Source: Frankiales bacterium
Lineage (GTDB): Bacteria; Actinomycetota; Actinomycetes; Mycobacteriales; SCTD01
Length of the DNA: 13,433 nt
Direction: 5' to 3'
Assembly: GCA_025966295.1 (NCBI GenBank)
Contig: JAOPVD010000063.1
Span: 1-13,433, forward strand
Shown here: one piece after another, positions 1-7,110 of the stretch
How positions within the stretch are numbered: position 1 is the first letter of the stretch
Layout: the number at the start of each line of letters is the position of its first letter
Position numbers and translations under genes: made by a program
The notes under the pieces: model-generated
Seen by the model: only the letters and a program-made list of their open reading frames with translations
What the model was told of the DNA's origin: nothing
Database searches by the model: none

Positions 1-1325
1 CGCTCGGGGCGCGTCGCACCGCGCTGCTGGTCCCCGGCCCGCGGACCGTCGTACACGGCAGGGGCAACGGTCGCGCGTTCGGCTGCGCCACCGGCGCCGA
101 GCCGGGGACCGCGCAGGCGTGCCTGCAGGGCTTCACCGGCCCCACCCCGCACTTCCACCCGGTGTTCTTCGTGCCGGGCGAGCCGACCCGTACGGCGGTC
201 GCCGTGCGCTGGCGCGGACCGCACAGCACCCGCGTGGCGACCACCTCGCCGGCCGGCCTGGCCGGAGCGGACGAGCTGGCGCTGCGGCTGGTGGTGCCGG
301 CCGGGGCCCCGCAGACCCGCTTCGCCGTCCGGCTCACCGACGCGCACGGCCGGTCCGCGCAGCTCGGCGTCGCGAGCGTCCGCGGGCTGCCGGCGTACCG
401 GGACGTGGCAGGCACCGGCGTGTTCTGGGGTCAGGAGGTGCGGCTCCCGCTCACCGCCGCCCGTGGCCTGGACCTGCGGCACCTCGCGAAGCTCGAGCTG
501 GGCGCGCGGTCAGCCACCGGCGCCCTCTGGCTGCTCGACGCCTGGGGCCACCGGCACGGCCTCGACGCGTCACCGGGGCTGCGGCTGCCGCGCCTCGACG
601 TGTCCCACCAGGCGGTCAAGGAGGGGTCCGCCGGGACCCGCACCGTCGACATCACGGTCTCCGTCACCGGCCGGCTTGCCGGGCCGGCCACCTTCTGGCT
701 GCTGATCGTCGACCAGCGCGGCATCGTCGCGCCGGTCAGCCGCACCGTCCGGCTCGCCGCCGGCGCCCGCCGGTACGTGCTGCCGGTGAAGGTCACCGGC
801 AACCGGCTGGACGACTACGACGTGCAGCGGGTGACGGTCGCCGTGCTGGCGGTGCGTGGCCTGGTCGCCGGGGACTACACCGGCGGGCTGGACATCCTCG
901 ACGACGACCCGACACCGACGCTCACCGTGGTGCCCGTCGCCGACCGCGTCGTGGAGGGCCAGCCGCTGCGCTGGCGGCTCGAGCTGTCGGGGCCCAGCAA
1001 CATCGACACCTACCTGCCGCTGCGGGCCGTTGCTCCCGGCCAGCCGGAGCTGTCCACCGACGACGTGACCCGTGACTGGCTGCTGGCCAACGCGTTCTAC
1101 GACGCCCCTCCGGACCCGCCGGTGGTGCTGTCGAAGGACGGCCTGGTGAACCCGTTCCTCATGATCCCGGCCGGGCAGACCACCGCCGACGTCGTCGTGG
1201 ACACCGTCACCGACAGCCGGACCGAGGGACCGGAGCAGCTGCTGTTCGTCGTGCCCCCGGACTACCCGACGCGCGGGCTGCCGCCCGGTCTCGAGCTGCG
1301 CGGGACGGTGGTCGACCCGTCGTAG
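1..1325 (+). CDS. C-terminal part of a probably secreted protein with two Calx-beta-like modules (5' partial)
   Basis: The reading frame is open from base 3 at the window edge to the TAG at 1323-1325 (440 codons seen), so the N-terminus and any signal peptide lie outside. Three parts can be seen. Residues about 1-195 contain two Cys close together (FGCATG and QACLQG) and a beta-rich region with Trp/Leu patterns resembling carbohydrate-binding or galactose-binding-like sandwiches. Residues about 196-303 begin with VKEG and end in LDILDDDP, the usual pattern of a Calx-beta module. Residues about 304-440 begin TLTVVPVADRVVEG, a second diverged Calx-beta-like module. Such modules usually sit at the C-terminus of large exported adhesins or hydrolases, so an extracellular role is likely. 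No catalytic motif is visible in this fragment, and the enzyme class of the whole protein cannot be named. It ends 26 bases before the NTF2-like gene on the same strand. Confidence 0.75.
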   Translation, partial: LGARRTALLVPGPRTVVHGRGNGRAFGCATGAEPGTAQACLQGFTGPTPHFHPVFFVPGEPTRTAVAVRWRGPHSTRVATTSPAGLAGADELALRLVVPAGAPQTRFAVRLTDAHGRSAQLGVASVRGLPAYRDVAGTGVFWGQEVRLPLTAARGLDLRHLAKLELGARSATGALWLLDAWGHRHGLDASPGLRLPRLDVSHQAVKEGSAGTRTVDITVSVTGRLAGPATFWLLIVDQRGIVAPVSRTVRLAAGARRYVLPVKVTGNRLDDYDVQRVTVAVLAVRGLVAGDYTGGLDILDDDPTPTLTVVPVADRVVEGQPLRWRLELSGPSNIDTYLPLRAVAPGQPELSTDDVTRDWLLANAFYDAPPDPPVVLSKDGLVNPFLMIPAGQTTADVVVDTVTDSRTEGPEQLLFVVPPDYPTRGLPPGLELRGTVVDPS

Positions 1326-1351
1326 GCTCGCCGCCGTCGGGAGGAGATCAG

Positions 1352-1861
1352 GTGAGCACTGAGGTCGGGGACGCGTTCAAGGCGATCTGGACGACCGGGT
1401 CGGTCAACGAGGACTGGGCGCACTGGCCCGACCACCTCACCGAGGACGTGCTCTACGTCGAGCGGATCTTCGGCACCATGCACGGCCGCGAGGCGGTGCG
1501 GACCTGGATCACCGACCTGATGGCGGTGCGCGCCGACGTGCACGCGGTCCTCAACTGGTACGTCGTCTCCGGCGACCGGGTGGTGCTCGACATGACCAAC
1601 CGCTACTACCACCCCGACCCGGCGCAGCCGCCGATCGACTTCGCCGGCCTGACCGTGCTGCAGTACGGCGGCGCCGGGCTGTTCAAGTACGAGGAGGACT
1701 ACTGGGACGCGGCCGGTGCCAGGACCGCCTACGAGACGTGGTCCAAGGCGGTCGAGGCGTGGGGCGGCAAGGGCCTGGAGGATGGCCGGCTCGAGCGGCT
1801 CGAGGCCGCGCGCAAGCAGCAGAACCACGCGGTGCTCAACGGCGCAGCGACCAGCGCCTGA
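1352..1861 (+). CDS. NTF2/SnoaL-like domain protein
   Basis: 169 residues starting at GTG 1352, with a strong ribosome binding site GGGAGGAG at 1339-1346 and 5-base spacing. The pattern is that of the NTF2-like/SnoaL cone fold: an N-terminal helix (FKAIWTTG), a strand VLYVERIFGTMHGREAV, then strands NWYVVSGDRVVLDMTNRYY, LTVLQYGGAGLFKYEEDYWD, and a C-terminal charged helix. The G-x-M-x-G-R-E-A-V segment is the 'gets added to the pocket' loop typical of SnoaL-like polyketide cyclases, ketosteroid-isomerase relatives and small hydrolases. No signal peptide or membrane segment is seen, so it is cytoplasmic. The substrate cannot be inferred. It may share a transcript with the upstream Calx-beta gene (26-base gap). 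Its last 26 bases overlap the end of the convergent permease gene. Confidence 0.85.
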   Translation: MSTEVGDAFKAIWTTGSVNEDWAHWPDHLTEDVLYVERIFGTMHGREAVRTWITDLMAVRADVHAVLNWYVVSGDRVVLDMTNRYYHPDPAQPPIDFAGLTVLQYGGAGLFKYEEDYWDAAGARTAYETWSKAVEAWGGKGLEDGRLERLEAARKQQNHAVLNGAATSA

Positions 1862-2714
1862 CCGCCCGGAGCGCAAGCAGCGCGACGACGAAGGCGGCCA
1901 CGCCGAGCAGCAGCGTGAGGACGGCGAGCGCGGCACCCTCGCCGAGGTCGCCCTCCCGGAAGCCGCGCTCGTAGACCAGCAGCGGCAGCGTCTTGGTCGC
2001 GTCGAGCGGCCCGCCGCGGGTGAGCAGCAGGGTCGGCACCAGGGCGTTGGTCATGCTGACCAGCACGTCGCGGGCGGTCAGCAGCAGCAGCACCGGCGCC
2101 AGCAGCGGCAGGGTGATGCGGCGGAACCGGGCCAGCGGCCGGGCGCCCTCCACCCGGGCCGCGTCGTACAGCGACTCGGGCAGCTCGCGACGGGCCGCGA
2201 GCGTGACCAGGAAGCCCTCGCCGAGGGCGAACACCGAGAGCGCGACGATCGTCAGCCGGGCCCCCCAGGTGTCGATGAGCACCGGTCCGGGGGTGCCCCC
2301 GGTGAGCCGCAGCACCGCGCCCAGCGGGCCGTACAGCGGGTTCACCACCCACAGCCAGATGAGCGCGGTCGCCGGGTCCGGGATGACCGACGGGGCGAAC
2401 ACCGACACCCGCGTCGCCCCGGCCAGCCGGCTGCTGCCGTCGGCGAGCAGCGCCAGCAGCAGCCCGCCGACGATCCGGAGCGGCACCGCGAGCAGCAGGA
2501 ACCAGCCGGTCGAGCGCAACGAGTTGTGCAGCTCGGGGTCGGCCAGGACGTCCCGGAACGTGCCGAGCCCGTTGAACGTCGCGGGCGACAACCCGTCGTA
2601 CGTCGTGAACGCGTAGCCGGCGGTGACGACGGCGGGCGCGACGACCAGCACCAGGGCGCCCACCACGAAGGGCAGCCCCATGAGGGCCGCCCCGCGCTGG
2701 TAGCGGCTCCTCAC
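1836..2714 (-). CDS. Carbohydrate ABC transporter permease, MalF/UgpA type
   Basis: 292 residues from GTG 2714. Inner-membrane permease subunit of an importer. Hydrophobic segments lie near residues 12-36, 70-92, 103-124, 152-174, 203-232 and 258-284, the six-helix pattern of MalF/UgpA family members without an extra N-terminal domain. The cytoplasmic EAA loop that docks on the ATPase is clear at about 180-203 (YDAARVEGA followed by FRRITLP). The start overlaps the stop of the ATPase gene by four bases (GTGA), indicating translational coupling, and a weak GGGTGG precedes it. It is the last gene of the operon. Its stop lies inside the convergent NTF2-like gene with no room for an intrinsic terminator. 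The substrate class (sugar or polyol) is inferred from family and from the neighbouring binding protein. Confidence 0.92.
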   Translation of the reverse strand: MRSRYQRGAALMGLPFVVGALVLVVAPAVVTAGYAFTTYDGLSPATFNGLGTFRDVLADPELHNSLRSTGWFLLLAVPLRIVGGLLLALLADGSSRLAGATRVSVFAPSVIPDPATALIWLWVVNPLYGPLGAVLRLTGGTPGPVLIDTWGARLTIVALSVFALGEGFLVTLAARRELPESLYDAARVEGARPLARFRRITLPLLAPVLLLLTARDVLVSMTNALVPTLLLTRGGPLDATKTLPLLVYERGFREGDLGEGAALAVLTLLLGVAAFVVALLALRAVRRWSLRR

Positions 2715-3712
2715 GCCACCCGCTGCCCGGCCGCGTCGAAGCCGGTGTGCCGGCTGACCCGCAGCCCGGTCCGGTCACCCCGGCGCAGCCCGCTGCCCGG
2801 CGCCAGCCGGGCCAGCAGCCGGTGGCCGTCCACCTCCAGGTCGGCGACCTGCTCGTGCCCGAGGTCGTCGACTGCGGTCACCAGGGCCTCGGTCCCCGGC
2901 ACCAGCTCCACGTGCTCGGCCCGCACGCCGACCGTCGCCACTCCGGCGGCCGCGTTGAGGCCGAGGCTGCCGACCGGCAGCAGCGCCATCGGGTGGGTGC
3001 CGACGAACGCGGCCACGAAGGTGGTGGCCGGGGTGTCGTAGAGCTCGCGGGGGGTGCCGACCTGCTCCACCCGGCCGTCCCGCAGCAGCGCGACCCGGTC
3101 CCCGAGGGTCATCGCCTCCGACTGGTCGTGGGTGACGTAGAGCGCGCAGCGGCCATCGGTGCGCAGCAGCTGCTCGAGGTCGCGGCGGGCCGCGGTGCGC
3201 AGCACCGGGTCGAGGGCGGACAGCGGCTCGTCGAGGCAGAACACCACCGGGTCGCGCAGCAGCGCCCGGGCCAGCGCGACCCGCTGCCGCTCGCCGCCGG
3301 AGAGCTCGCCGGGCAGCCGGTGCAGCAGGTCCGACAGCTGCAGCCGGTCGGCCACCTCCAGCACCCGCCGCCGGCGCTCGGAACGGGGAGCCTTGCGGAC
3401 CGCCAGGCCGAAGCCGATGTTGGCGGCCACGTCGAGGTGCGGGAACAGCGCGTAGCCCTGGAACACCATCGCCACCGGCCTGGCCTCGGGGCTGGCCCGG
3501 GTGACGTCCCTCCCGCCGACGTGCACGCTGCCGGCGGTCGGCGTGAGCAGCCCGTTGACGAGCCGCAGCAGCGTCGACTTGCCCGACCCCGACGGCCCGA
3601 CGACGGCGAGCACCTCACCGGCGGCGACCGACAGGTCGACCTCCGAGACCGCCGACCGGCCGTCCTTGCCGTAGCCGAAGGACAGCTGGTGCACCGCGAC
3701 GCCGGCGCTCAT
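2711..3712 (-). CDS. ABC transporter ATP-binding protein, MalK/UgpC-like with TOBE-type C-terminus
   Basis: 333 residues from ATG 3712, which overlaps the binding-protein stop (ATGA). It powers import by the two permeases. Motifs in order: Walker A GPSGSGKST 39-47, Q-loop Q85 (VFQGYALFPH), signature LSGGERQ 137-143, Walker B VVFCLDE 156-162, D-loop SALD, and H-loop H195 (VTHDQSEA). Residues about 240-333 form a TOBE/OB-like regulatory tail containing GVRAEHVEL, as in MalK, UgpC and related ATPases. The signature has Glu where many family members have Gln (LSGGQ), a tolerated variant. Length fits the lower end of the MalK family (about 330-400). Many actinobacterial sugar importers lack a linked ATPase and rely on MsiK, so a dedicated one is notable. 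Polyamine or iron importers also have such ATPases, but the permeases and binding protein point to the carbohydrate branch. Confidence 0.92.
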   Translation of the reverse strand: MSAGVAVHQLSFGYGKDGRSAVSEVDLSVAAGEVLAVVGPSGSGKSTLLRLVNGLLTPTAGSVHVGGRDVTRASPEARPVAMVFQGYALFPHLDVAANIGFGLAVRKAPRSERRRRVLEVADRLQLSDLLHRLPGELSGGERQRVALARALLRDPVVFCLDEPLSALDPVLRTAARRDLEQLLRTDGRCALYVTHDQSEAMTLGDRVALLRDGRVEQVGTPRELYDTPATTFVAAFVGTHPMALLPVGSLGLNAAAGVATVGVRAEHVELVPGTEALVTAVDDLGHEQVADLEVDGHRLLARLAPGSGLRRGDRTGLRVSRHTGFDAAGQRVA

Positions 3713-4938
3713 CCCTTGGCGAGCTCGGTCTTGGTCGCCTTCGCGATGTCGGCGATCGCCCGGTCGAGGCTGGTCTTGCCGGCGAACAGCTGGGTCAGGA
3801 TCTCCTCGGTCACGCCCTCGGCCTCGTTCCAGGTCGGGGTGTGCGGCAGCGCGCGCACCGCATCGATCTGGTCGAGGAAGACCTGGGAGCTGCGCGGGGC
3901 CTGGTCCGGCGCGAGGAAGTCGGGGCTCTGCGCAACCGCCTTCTGCATCGGCACGGTCCGGCCGGCCCGGGCCAGCAGGTTGGCGCCGGGGCCGGCCACG
4001 GCGTAGGCCGCGAACGCCTGCGCGAGCGCGGTGTTCTGCGAGGCCTTGGTGACGCAGTACCCGTCGGAGTGCAGCACCGACACCGCGCTCTTCTTGGTAG
4101 GCACAGGGGCGACGTCGAAGGCCAGCCCGTCGGTCTTGCGCAGGCCCGGCACGGCCCGGCGGCTGTCGAGGTACATCGCGACCTTGCCCGCGCTGAACGC
4201 CTCCTCGGGGTCCTGGGCGGCGCGGTCGGTGGCCGACAGCCCGGTCCGCTGCAGCCGCAGGAGGAACTGCAGGGCTTCCCGGGCCTCCGGCGAGCTCAGG
4301 TCGACGGTGGTCGGCGCGTCGGCGTCGTCGACGACCTCACCGCCGTTGCTCCACACGAACGGCGCCAACCGGACCAGCCCGGTCTCGAAGCCGATCGCCT
4401 TGGTTCCCTGGGACCGCAGCGCTTGTGCGGTCGCGAGCAGGTCGTCCCAGGTCCAGCCGGGGCGGGGCAGCGCGACGCCGGCCGAGGCGAACAGCTTGGT
4501 GTTGAGGTACACGACCATGCTCGAGGCGTTCGACGGCCGGCACAGCAGGGTGCCGTCGAAGGTGAAGGCCTCGAGCGGCTTGGCGTACAGCCCGTCCGTG
4601 GCACTCGCCGGCACCGGCGCGATGACGCCCTTCGCGGCGAAGCTGCCGAGTCGCCGGTAGTTCATGAGGAACAGGTCGGGGGCGCTGCCGGCGGCGAAGG
4701 CCGTCGTGAGCTTTGCGACGAGCTCGCCCGGCTCCGTCACGGTGTCCAGGGTGACGGTGGTGCCCGGGTTGGCCGCCTCGAACCCGGCGACCACGTCCTT
4801 CAGGGCCCGGATCTCGCCCTCGCCACCGGCGGCCGCGACCGTGATGCTGTCGCCGACCTGCTTCGGGCTGTCGCCGCCCTGCCCGCACGCCGTGCTCAGC
4901 AGCGTCAGGGCGAGCAGGCTCAGGACGGTGCGGCGCAC
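3709..4938 (-). CDS. Extracellular solute-binding lipoprotein (family 1) of the carbohydrate ABC importer
   Basis: 409 residues from GTG 4938. The N-terminus MRRTVLSLLALTLLSTACGQ is a lipoprotein signal peptide (Arg pair, hydrophobic core, lipobox ending at C18), so the mature protein is anchored outside the membrane and delivers solute to the permeases. The rest fits family 1 binding proteins: SITVAAAGGEGEIRALKDVVAGFEA at the start, APDLFLMNY, VVYLNTKLFASAGV, WTWDDLLATAQAL, and PVPTKKSAVSVLHSDGYCV. The chosen start has GGGAG with 6-base spacing to the GTG. An in-frame GTG at 4968 would add ten residues and overlap the upstream permease stop by four bases (GTGA), matching the other junctions of this operon, but lacks a ribosome binding site. 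The gene ends with a four-base overlap into the ATPase gene. The solute is not identifiable from sequence alone. Confidence 0.9.
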   Translation of the reverse strand: MRRTVLSLLALTLLSTACGQGGDSPKQVGDSITVAAAGGEGEIRALKDVVAGFEAANPGTTVTLDTVTEPGELVAKLTTAFAAGSAPDLFLMNYRRLGSFAAKGVIAPVPASATDGLYAKPLEAFTFDGTLLCRPSNASSMVVYLNTKLFASAGVALPRPGWTWDDLLATAQALRSQGTKAIGFETGLVRLAPFVWSNGGEVVDDADAPTTVDLSSPEAREALQFLLRLQRTGLSATDRAAQDPEEAFSAGKVAMYLDSRRAVPGLRKTDGLAFDVAPVPTKKSAVSVLHSDGYCVTKASQNTALAQAFAAYAVAGPGANLLARAGRTVPMQKAVAQSPDFLAPDQAPRSSQVFLDQIDAVRALPHTPTWNEAEGVTEEILTQLFAGKTSLDRAIADIAKATKTELAKG

Positions 4939-4964
4939 TGGGTTCTCCCGGTCACGAGTCCGTG

Positions 4965-5786
4965 TCACCTGTTCGTCGCGATGTCGAGCGAGGAGAGCAG
5001 CCGGCGTTGGGCGAGCAGCAGCAGGAGCAGCGGAGGGAGCGCGAGCATAAGCGCGCCGGCCAGGGCGACGGGGGTCTCGGCCGGGTCCAGGTTGCGGAGC
5101 TCGGCGACGGCCAGCGGCAGCGTCCGCTCGGCCGACGACCGGACGTAGAGCAGGGCGTCCAGGTAAGCCCCCCAGTGGACGGTGAACACCAGCGCCGCGA
5201 TCGCCGTCGTGGTCGCGCGCACCTGCGGCAGACCGACGGTCCACCAGGTGCGGACTGCCGAGGCCCCCTCCACCCGGGCCGCCTCCCAGTGTTCGGTCGG
5301 CACCCGCCGGAATGCTTGGTAGGCAAGGAGAACCGCGACCGGAGTGGAGGCGGCGAGCGCCGGCGCGACCAGCGGGACGAGGGTGTCGAGCACGCCGAGC
5401 TCGAGGTAGAGCACGAAGCGCGCGACCCACAGCATCGGCAGCGGCACGACGAGCAGCAGCAGCACCGCCACGACGGACCAGCGGCGTCGGCGCGTTGACA
5501 GCTGCGACATGGCAAATCCCACAGTGCTCGCCACCAGCACCCCGAGCGGGACGGCCAGGCCGACGACCAGCGCCGAGTTGCGAAACGCCGTGCCGAGGTC
5601 GATCTCCCTGCCGAGCTGGTCGAAGGCGCCCAGGCTGGGCGACGCCGGCAGCACCTCCAGGCCGTCCGGCGGCGGCAGGCCCAGGCGCCGCAGTGAGCCC
5701 GACAGCACCAGCAGGACGGGGGCCAGGAAGACCACCAGCACGAGCACCCGCAGGGCGGCCTTGACGGTGGGCATGCGCACCATCAT
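4965..5786 (-). CDS. Carbohydrate ABC transporter permease, MalG/UgpE type
   Basis: 273 residues from ATG 5786; further in-frame starts exist at 5783 and 5774 and cannot be separated by a ribosome binding site. Six hydrophobic segments are seen near residues 10-30, 70-95, 103-125, 130-155, 188-210 and 240-260. The EAA loop is at about 163-187 (EHWEAARVEGASAVRTWW then GLP), as in MalG, UgpE and related second permeases. The protein pairs with the permease at 1836-2714, and the two are separated in the operon by the binding-protein and ATPase genes. The gene starts 5 bases after the SDR stop. The open frame runs further upstream over the SDR, but that stretch is a shadow of the SDR gene. Confidence 0.9.
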   Translation of the reverse strand: MMVRMPTVKAALRVLVLVVFLAPVLLVLSGSLRRLGLPPPDGLEVLPASPSLGAFDQLGREIDLGTAFRNSALVVGLAVPLGVLVASTVGFAMSQLSTRRRRWSVVAVLLLLVVPLPMLWVARFVLYLELGVLDTLVPLVAPALAASTPVAVLLAYQAFRRVPTEHWEAARVEGASAVRTWWTVGLPQVRATTTAIAALVFTVHWGAYLDALLYVRSSAERTLPLAVAELRNLDPAETPVALAGALMLALPPLLLLLLAQRRLLSSLDIATNR

Positions 5787-5791
5787 GGCGG

Positions 5792-6601
5792 TCAGCGCAT
5801 CAGGGTCCCGATGTCGAGCGGGATCGCCGCGCCGGTGACGTGCCGTGCCTCGTCCGAGCACAGCCAGGCGACGGCGGCCGCGATGTCCTCCGGGTCGGAG
5901 TGGGTGGCCGGCAGGCCGTTCATGAAGATGGGTCCGAGGGTGTGCTGGTCCTCGACCACCAGCGGGAACAGCCCGGGTGTCGTCATGCCGGTCGGCACCG
6001 AGGCGGGGTGGATGGTGTTGACCCGGATCAGGTGCTGGCCGACCTCGTTGGCGACCGAGCGGGCCAGCCCGACCAGCGCGTGCTTGCTGGCCGAGTAGTC
6101 CGCCAGGAACGGCAGTCCGCGCAGGCCCGCCACGCTGCTCGTGATGACGATGGCGCCGCCGCGGCCTTGCGCGATGAGGACCGGCACGGTGGCCTTCAGG
6201 GTGTGGAAGGTGCCGGTCAGGTTGGTCCCGATCGTCTCCTGCCACTGCTCCAGGCTGATGTCGACGAACCGCGAGCCGGTGCAGATGCCGGCGTTGGCGA
6301 CCACCACGTCCAGCCCGCCGAGCTGCGCCACGCCGTCGTCGACGGCGGCCTTGAGGGCGGCGTAGTCACGGGTGTCGACCACGTAGGACAACGCCCGCCG
6401 GCCCTCCTTCTCGACGAGGGCGACGGTGTCCTCGAGCTCGGCCACCGTCGGCCCGTCGTACCCAGTGGTCGCGAAGGTCTCGCAGATGTCGACGAGGAGG
6501 ACGTCCGCCCCCTCCTGCGCCAACCGGACGGCGTGCGCCCGGCCCTGGCCGCGGGCGGCTCCGGTGATGAGGGCGGTCTTGCCGAGGTAGCGCTGGTGCA
6601 C
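5792..6601 (-). CDS. SDR family oxidoreductase, mycofactocin-associated type
   Basis: 269 residues from GTG 6601, with GAAGGGA at 6608-6614 spaced 6 bases from the start. Classical Rossmann NAD(P)-dependent dehydrogenase: cofactor loop GAARGQG 14-20, an acidic residue after strand 2 (LLVDIC, D38) suggesting NAD(H), NAG 103-105, N127, S156, Y169 and K173 (YSASK). The GAARGQGRAHAVRLAQEGADV opening split over residues 14-34, together with an insertion after strand 2 at about 41-70 (PTVAELEDTVALVEKEGRRA), is the pattern of the SDR branch associated with mycofactocin, whose members hold NAD tightly and hand electrons to that peptide cofactor. Carveol dehydrogenase belongs to the same branch. No mycofactocin synthesis gene is in the window. 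It leads the importer operon, so it may act on the imported solute, which is an inference. The substrate is unknown. Confidence 0.92.
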   Translation of the reverse strand: MHQRYLGKTALITGAARGQGRAHAVRLAQEGADVLLVDICETFATTGYDGPTVAELEDTVALVEKEGRRALSYVVDTRDYAALKAAVDDGVAQLGGLDVVVANAGICTGSRFVDISLEQWQETIGTNLTGTFHTLKATVPVLIAQGRGGAIVITSSVAGLRGLPFLADYSASKHALVGLARSVANEVGQHLIRVNTIHPASVPTGMTTPGLFPLVVEDQHTLGPIFMNGLPATHSDPEDIAAAVAWLCSDEARHVTGAAIPLDIGTLMR

Positions 6602-6648
6602 AGCAGGTCCCTTCGGAGGCGGCGACGGCGAGAAGCCTCCACGACCGA

Positions 6649-6664
6649 ACTGTAACGCGTTCTA
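6649..6664 (-). promoter_or_regulatory. Candidate operator (KstR/TetR-like palindrome) overlapping the -10 box of the SDR-importer operon
   Basis: Bases 6651-6664 read TAGAACGCGTTACA on the minus strand and fit the palindromic pattern TNNAACNNGTTNNA described for the TetR-family repressor KstR; the centre AACGCGTT is a perfect 8-base palindrome. A -10-like TACAGT (6649-6654, minus) overlaps its downstream edge, which would put the transcript start near 6642 and a leader of about 40 bases before the SDR start. No good -35 is visible. The palindrome also covers the TAG stop of the thioesterase-like gene. Binding by KstR itself is not shown; many actinobacterial TetR proteins use similar sites. 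Confidence 0.5.
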
Positions 6665-7078
6665 CCTTGGGTCGAGGGCCGCCGCGAGACCCAGGCGCTG
6701 GGCGTCGGTCAGGGCCAGTGGCGTCCGTGCGTCGTACCCGAAGCTGACGAGCACCACCTGGACGGTGGCGGCCGGCTCGCCGTCCTGCGAGACGGTGCAC
6801 TCGATCCGGAACGACGTGCGACCGATCGACAGCACCCGGAGGTCGACGTCCAGCGGCCCGACGCCGACCTCGCGGTGGTAGTCGACCTCGAGGCGCGGCA
6901 CGATGACGCCGGTCCCGAAGCCCTCGATCCCGGCCAGGAAGGTCGTCCAGGCCAGCCCGCAGCGCCGCAGGATCCGGTCGAAGGTCAGGTGGTGGCCGTA
7001 GCCGGGCGCGGTCGGGTCGACCTCGGCAATCAGGGACTCGATGTCGTCGGGGGTCACGTCGGTGGAGTGGCGGTACAC
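6662..7078 (-). CDS. Hotdog-fold thioesterase-like protein
   Basis: 138 residues from GTG 7078. The length and pattern fit a single hotdog domain of the acyl-CoA thioesterase superfamily: a helix around 31-50 (LTFDRILRRCGLAWTTFL), then strands GVIVPRLEVDYHREV 57-71, GPLDVDLRVLSIGRTSFRIECTVSQ 74-98, and ATVQVVLVSFGYDARTP 104-120. The latter matches the FadM/YbgC/4HBT family, in which the substrate is an acyl-CoA. The usual N-terminal D-x-D-x-x-G-H-V-N-x-x-Y motif is not present; residues DPTAPGYGHH stand in its place, so the catalytic residues are uncertain and a binding-only or altered role is possible. The start has a purine run GGGGAG directly against it, too close for a normal ribosome binding site. 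It lies 60 bases upstream of the SDR gene and 32 bases from the divergent EEP gene. Confidence 0.72.
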   Translation of the reverse strand: MYRHSTDVTPDDIESLIAEVDPTAPGYGHHLTFDRILRRCGLAWTTFLAGIEGFGTGVIVPRLEVDYHREVGVGPLDVDLRVLSIGRTSFRIECTVSQDGEPAATVQVVLVSFGYDARTPLALTDAQRLGLAAALDPR

Positions 7079-7110
7079 CTCCCCATTCTTGCCGGTGACA
7101 AGATCGGCCG

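Noticed and set aside
1729..2778. Long open frame on the minus strand overlapping the MalF-type permease, and long plus-strand frames over the importer (e.g. 2747-4006, 3841-5148)
   Set aside because: Composition is dominated by Arg, Gly, Pro, Gln and His without family motifs, as expected of shadow frames in very GC-rich genes; the overlapping genes have clear conserved motifs.
6615..6640. GGAGGC/GCCTCC stem in the SDR leader as a riboswitch
   Set aside because: Only six base pairs with a 14-base loop in GC-rich sequence; no known riboswitch core fits a leader of about 40 bases.
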